Shown here in pieces: positions 59,900 through 64,000 of a stretch of DNA of 64,000 nucleotides; position 1 is the first letter of the stretch; the number at the start of each line of letters is the position of its first letter. Source of the stretch: Piscicola geometra. Lineage: Eukaryota; Annelida; Clitellata; Hirudinida; Piscicolidae. The position numbers were made by a program, and so were the translations under genes. The stretch spans positions 973,575 through 1,037,574 of the forward strand of contig OX030964.1 in the NCBI GenBank assembly GCA_943735955.1. Direction: 5' to 3'. The notes beneath the pieces are model-generated. The model saw nothing but the letters and a program-made list of their open reading frames with translations, ran no database searches and was not told where the DNA came from.

Positions 59900-60060
59900 G
59901 CCTTCAGCCCGAGTTGCATTATATGCTCGATGTTGTTCAGACTCTGCCAGTTACTTCATCAGATGCAGAAAAAGAATTTTCTAAACTTCGGCTTATTAAA
60001 ACTCATCTTAAGACGACTGTATCTGCTCGTCGTTTGCAAAGATTTTTTGAGAATATCTTA
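59900..60060 (+). pseudogene. hAT-E transposase C-terminus (ZMYM-like type)
   Basis: Reads LHYMLDVVQTLPVTSSDAEK, EFSKLRLIKTHLKTTVSARR, LQRFFENIL. The LPVTSSxAEKxFSKLRLIKTxLRxTMS pattern is the tail of the hAT branch related to ZMYM/KIAA-type domesticated proteins. The frame used differs from the longest open frame here. Confidence 0.8.
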
Positions 60061-60061
60061 A

Positions 60062-60590
60062 TCAATCAATCAATCAAATAGATTTCTATAGCGCTTTTTC
60101 TTCAAATTCAAGAGCGCTCGTAAATAAATTTGTTAAACATATATGTCTTCAGATCCTTACGAAAAGTAAATAATGATTTAGAAGTAGTTAAATAAGGAGG
60201 TAATGAGTTCCAAATATATGGACCTGCATAATGGAAAGAACGTTTAGCAAATGGAAGGGATGAAATAATGATTTTGAGTGGATGATCTTAAATTACTTCT
60301 ATGAGGGTGAGTTATTAATAATTAGAGATATATTGGGGATACTGGGGAGTTTTTTAATTTAAACATAAAAACACAGATTTCAAATATAATCCTAACTTTG
60401 ATGGGGAGCCAATGTGATAAGATGAGTGAGGGTGTAATGTGGTGATAAATAGGAGTACGGCTAACGACTCTAGCTGCATAATTAAAAACTTCATTTAATG
60501 GTTTTAAAGTAGTTTCAGGTAAATTATAATAGAGTGAGTTACAATAGTCAATTCGAGATAAAACAAGTACAGTAACTAACATCTGCTTCC
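60062..60590 (-). mobile_element. L2-like LINE fragment nested in hAT-E
   Basis: Close copy of 23478-24010, from the (TCAA)n tail and GAGCGCTCTTGAATTTGAAG stem-loop through LVLSRIDYCNSLYYNLPETT. Lacks about 20 bp around 60250 present in the other copy. Confidence 0.88.
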
Positions 60591-61958
60591 AGTAAATGAA
60601 ATGGTGAAAAGATTTTCACAAACTGATCGAAAAATTATTTTGTAACTGAGAACACATCAAAATTTAGTTGAAACTAAATATTTGAAATAAATCATAGACT
60701 GTTTAGGATCTCATATCAAACTTATTTTTTTACTTTTTACCTTAGGTTAAAAAATGATGACGTAACTTTAAGAATACTATGCAACTTAGTTTGTAGTTTT
60801 TCTTTTGTATCATTAATAAACTATCTAAATTATAATTATAATTATAATTGGTAGTTTTTATTTAGCCCATTGACCGCCGCTACCCGAGAAAAAAAGTCAA
60901 CATGAATTTTACATTTAGACTTGCATTATATGGTTATAATAATAACTCAAGCAAAATTGAAAACAATTATTTCATAAGTTTTAATGGAGCAAAATGTTGC
61001 GAAAACGCAATGTGAGCGGATAGTGTGACATACTTATGTGCAGTAAGAAATCATAAATAAATTGATTCAAAACACATTTATTAAACAGAAATAAATTTCA
61101 ATTGCAAATAGTTCGATAAAATTCAGACTTTTAATTATTTTATTTGTTATAATATCAATAATAATTATTTTAATTACAACAAAGCAAATTATTTAACGTG
61201 AATTACAACAGCCCTCATAAACTGTCGTTCTGTTACAAAGACGACACTGACGACGAATGTTATCTTTATTTCAATTTTATATTCGACCTATGAGAAGTGA
61301 AAAAATTATATTCTTTTCAATAAAAGCTTCAAGTGTGAAACATTTGCGGTTTGGAATTTTTTATCGAAATATAAAAATCAACATTCATCTACAAAATTCA
61401 ACATTTAATTTTATAAATTTCATAATACATTAACATTAAAATAATAAATTTATTATTATTATAATGACTAAACTTATTAAAAATCATATGAAATCATTTT
61501 ATGTCAAAGTTGCAAAAACGCACCATTGATTTTTAAAAGCATTGAAAACGTTTCACAAGTTATTTTGAATATTAAAAAATTAATTCAAGTATTAAATATC
61601 TTTTCACACTGAAATTACAACTAAATTTGTATAAATATACTAAAAATCGAACGAAAAAATTGAACAATTATCTAAGCGAAGAAAGATTGTTTTGAGACAT
61701 TTTAAATGTTAAGGATATAAAAGACTATAACTAATAAAATGAAAAAAGTTGAAATTTAACTTATAAAATTAAAATTTAAAATTTATTGTACGAAATATGT
61801 GAAAAAACTCGGTATTAAAACAGCATGAAAATATAAAAATTGATGTTGCAAAACGCAACAGCTGCGGTAAATGGATTAAACAATTATTTTTTTTACTAAA
61901 GTTGAACCCCCCCCCCCCCCCCCCAGCATTTTTTGCTGGTTGCGCCCTTGAGTAGGTT

Positions 61959-62380
61959 TCTGAGATAAGAAGGCTGAGATGTTGTAAGTGATTTAAAAGT
62001 GATGGTGGCAATTTTGAAGGGAATGCGAAATTTAACCGGAAGCCAGTGTAGATTTTTTAAATTTTTGGATGAACTGGTATGTTGAATAGGTGTTATGATG
62101 TGTAAGGCGATTTGAGCGCCTTTGTTCATGATTCGTTGGAGTCGAATTTCTTGTTGTTGAGGAATGTTGTATAGTGTACTATTACAATAGTCTAACCTTG
62201 ATATTACTAAGCATCTGATGAGTGTTGAAGCAATAGTTGTTGATAGGAATGGTCTGATATGTTTGATTGCTTTAAGATGATAATTACATGATTGAGTTAT
62301 TAAGGTGATGGGATTATTAAAGTTTAGCTTTGAGTCAAGTGTGATGCCTAGAGTTTTTAGATGTGTGTTGATTGTGAGGG
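61959..62380 (-). mobile_element. L2-like LINE, RT C-terminal part
   Basis: Minus strand frame: NTHLKTLGITLDSKLNFNNP, IASTLIRCLVISRLDYCNST, NLHWLPVKFRIPFKIATITF. 5'-truncated at the GATTCACCCC repeats. Confidence 0.85.
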
Positions 62381-62434
62381 ATGCAGTCGATTCACCCCTT
62401 AACCGATTCACCCCATAAATGATTCACCCCATAA
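62381..62434. mobile_element. Short left arm of a GATTCACCCC element
   Basis: GATGCAGTCGATTCACCCC then two further units. No right arm was found downstream in the window. Confidence 0.6.
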
Positions 62435-62438
62435 TGCT

Positions 62439-62867
<429 letters not shown>

Positions 62868-63283
62868 ATATCTTTCAACTCAATAATAGGGGCTAATACG
62901 CCACCATAATGATACAAAGCAGAACATGTCATCTGAAGCTTCGGTATTACAGGTTAATGGTTCACTACATTGACACGATTAAAAAAAATGATTTAAAAAA
63001 GAAGTAAAAAAGCCTTAATGATTGTTCATTTTATCACAAAATTTTTATGATTTACTTTGGTTAGCAGCTGCCATCTTGGCAGCCGCTTTAACCGTTTAAT
63101 TTGATTTTGTTAAATAGTTTGTCTTCTTATCTAATAATTTAGTTTTTTTAATTTCAAATAATTATAGTAATTATAATTTATATCTTTTCTTGTTTTCTGG
63201 TTTTAAATTTATCTTGCTCTCGGAATTAAAATCTTCAACCAATAACTGTCTAACGGACTACAATAAAAACTTATTTTAAAAGG

Positions 63284-63560
63284 AAGAAGTGCCAAGGCCT
63301 CAAATTGAGCACTAATGCACAGTTTGTAAGAACCCACTGGCTACCTACTTCACAAGGCAGATGAGCTCTGCAGATGAAGGACAGACTGTTAGAACGAATC
63401 TTCAATACATGACTGTGTTTATGAAGAAGTGCCAGGGCCTCAATTTGAACACCAGTGCACAGCTTGCAAGCACCCACTTGCTACTTACTTCACAAGGCAA
63501 ATGAGCTCTGCAGATGAAGGACAGACTGTCAGAACGAATCTTCTACACATGACTGTTTAT
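63284..63560. repeat. Tandem duplication of about 140 bp
   Basis: Two units, 63284-63424 and 63425-63560, each running from GAAGTGCCA(A/G)GGCCTCAA to a GAACGAATCTTC/ACATGACTG end. The minus strand is open across both (LCTGVQIEALALLHKHSH and RSNSLSFICRAHLPCEVGSQ), so it could be coding, but I do not recognise it. Confidence 0.75.
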
Positions 63561-63639
63561 GTCTATTATGATAATAGTATTATCTATTGAAAACTGACGT
63601 ATTAGACAATTATTACCTTACTTAGATGACCCTTCTTTA

Positions 63640-63812
63640 AAGATGTCCATATATTTGAAACTCATCACCTCTTTATTTAACTACTTCTATATCATTATTT
63701 ACTTTTCGTACGGATCCGAAGACATATCTGTTTAACAAATTCATTTACCAGCGCTCTTGAATTTGAGGAAAGAGTGCTATAGAAATTGATTTGATTGATT
63801 GATTGATTGATA
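63640..63812 (+). mobile_element. L2-like LINE 3' tail
   Basis: Plus-strand copy of the tail: TTCGTACGGATCCGAAGACA, AGCGCTCTTGAATTTGAGGA, AGAGTGCTATAGAAATTGAT and (TTGA)n. Confidence 0.85.
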
Positions 63813-64000
63813 TATCGTTTGCCGAAATCTGAAGAAAATATGGCCGCTCCTTATTATTGCTAGAAACCAAACATCAGCTGATTCAAGAAATAAATAAATA
63901 GTGCCATCAGCTGTTTTTAAATTGCTCTGTCTATGCTTCTAAAATATCCCAATGCTGTGCGAATATAAAATGAATACCATGGAACTATAAAAATTCTTTT

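Larger units (their letters stand above)
59420..61950 (+). mobile_element. hAT-E element in an L2-like LINE, with target duplication
   Basis: Ends CAGTGGCGCAACCAGGGGGG and, reversed, CAAGGGCGCAACCAGCAAAA. Perfect 8-bp AGTAGGTT duplication (59412-59419 and 61951-61958). Transposase tail at 59900-60060. A LINE is nested at 60062-60590. Contains a C homopolymer of 18 bases (61907-61924). Confidence 0.92.

Overview
The window is animal (metazoan) nuclear DNA, AT-rich and overwhelmingly repetitive. Evidence for this: GT-AG introns dominated by CA/TG microsatellites, RNase H-type, CR1-, L2- and RTE-like LINE relics, hAT, piggyBac-like and TA-target DNA transposons, a tRNA-derived SINE, and exons of two conserved animal proteins. 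The mix fits an invertebrate, but I cannot name the species. Almost every long open frame is a shadow of a tandem repeat. The real coding exons are short and had to be found from splice-site context and protein-family recognition.

Gene 1 (+ strand, 1241-22398) is the 3' end of a PRDM-family zinc-finger gene, best matching PRDM14. Six exons (1241-1292, 1493-1564, 4134-4203, 7608-7664, 16418-16528, 22315-22398) join in phase into 147 residues carrying five consecutive zinc fingers and a stop. The PR/SET half lies upstream of the window.

Gene 2 (- strand, from at least 54953 down to 38585, poly(A) signal near 38504) is PIH1D1, the PIH-domain subunit of the R2TP/HSP90 co-chaperone complex. Eight exons chain with compatible phases into 238 residues. 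A probable ninth exon at 54890-54953 supplies the conserved PQPG motif whose glycine codon is completed by the next exon. The two genes converge and are separated by about 16 kb of mobile elements.

Regions: 1-1240 hAT and CR1 ends plus a 12-bp minisatellite; 1.6-3.9 kb RNase H LINE split by a SINE; 4.2-5.4 kb pentanucleotide arrays; 5.5-7.2 kb piggyBac-like copy; 7.7-12.9 kb uncharacterised and TA-target elements; 13.2-16.2 kb two hAT copies inside a TG microsatellite; 17.3-19.9 kb CR1; 20.3-22.3 kb CA-rich minisatellite; 23.2-28.4 kb hAT, L2, and an RTE broken by a CR1; 28.4-34.7 kb 19-bp arrays and inverted-arm elements with a split hAT; 34.8-37.5 kb piggyBac-like copy hosting another transposon; 38.5-55 kb PIH1D1 with transposons in its introns; 55-64 kb hAT, minisatellites and a three-level nested LINE/hAT/LINE.

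Most notable: (a) short elements whose terminal inverted repeats are themselves tandem arrays of 14-16 bp words, one with a perfect 8-bp target duplication (48107-49076); (b) nested transposons dated by intact target duplications; (c) introns made almost entirely of CA microsatellite; (d) a minisatellite that has copied a splice acceptor together with the start of the exon it abuts.
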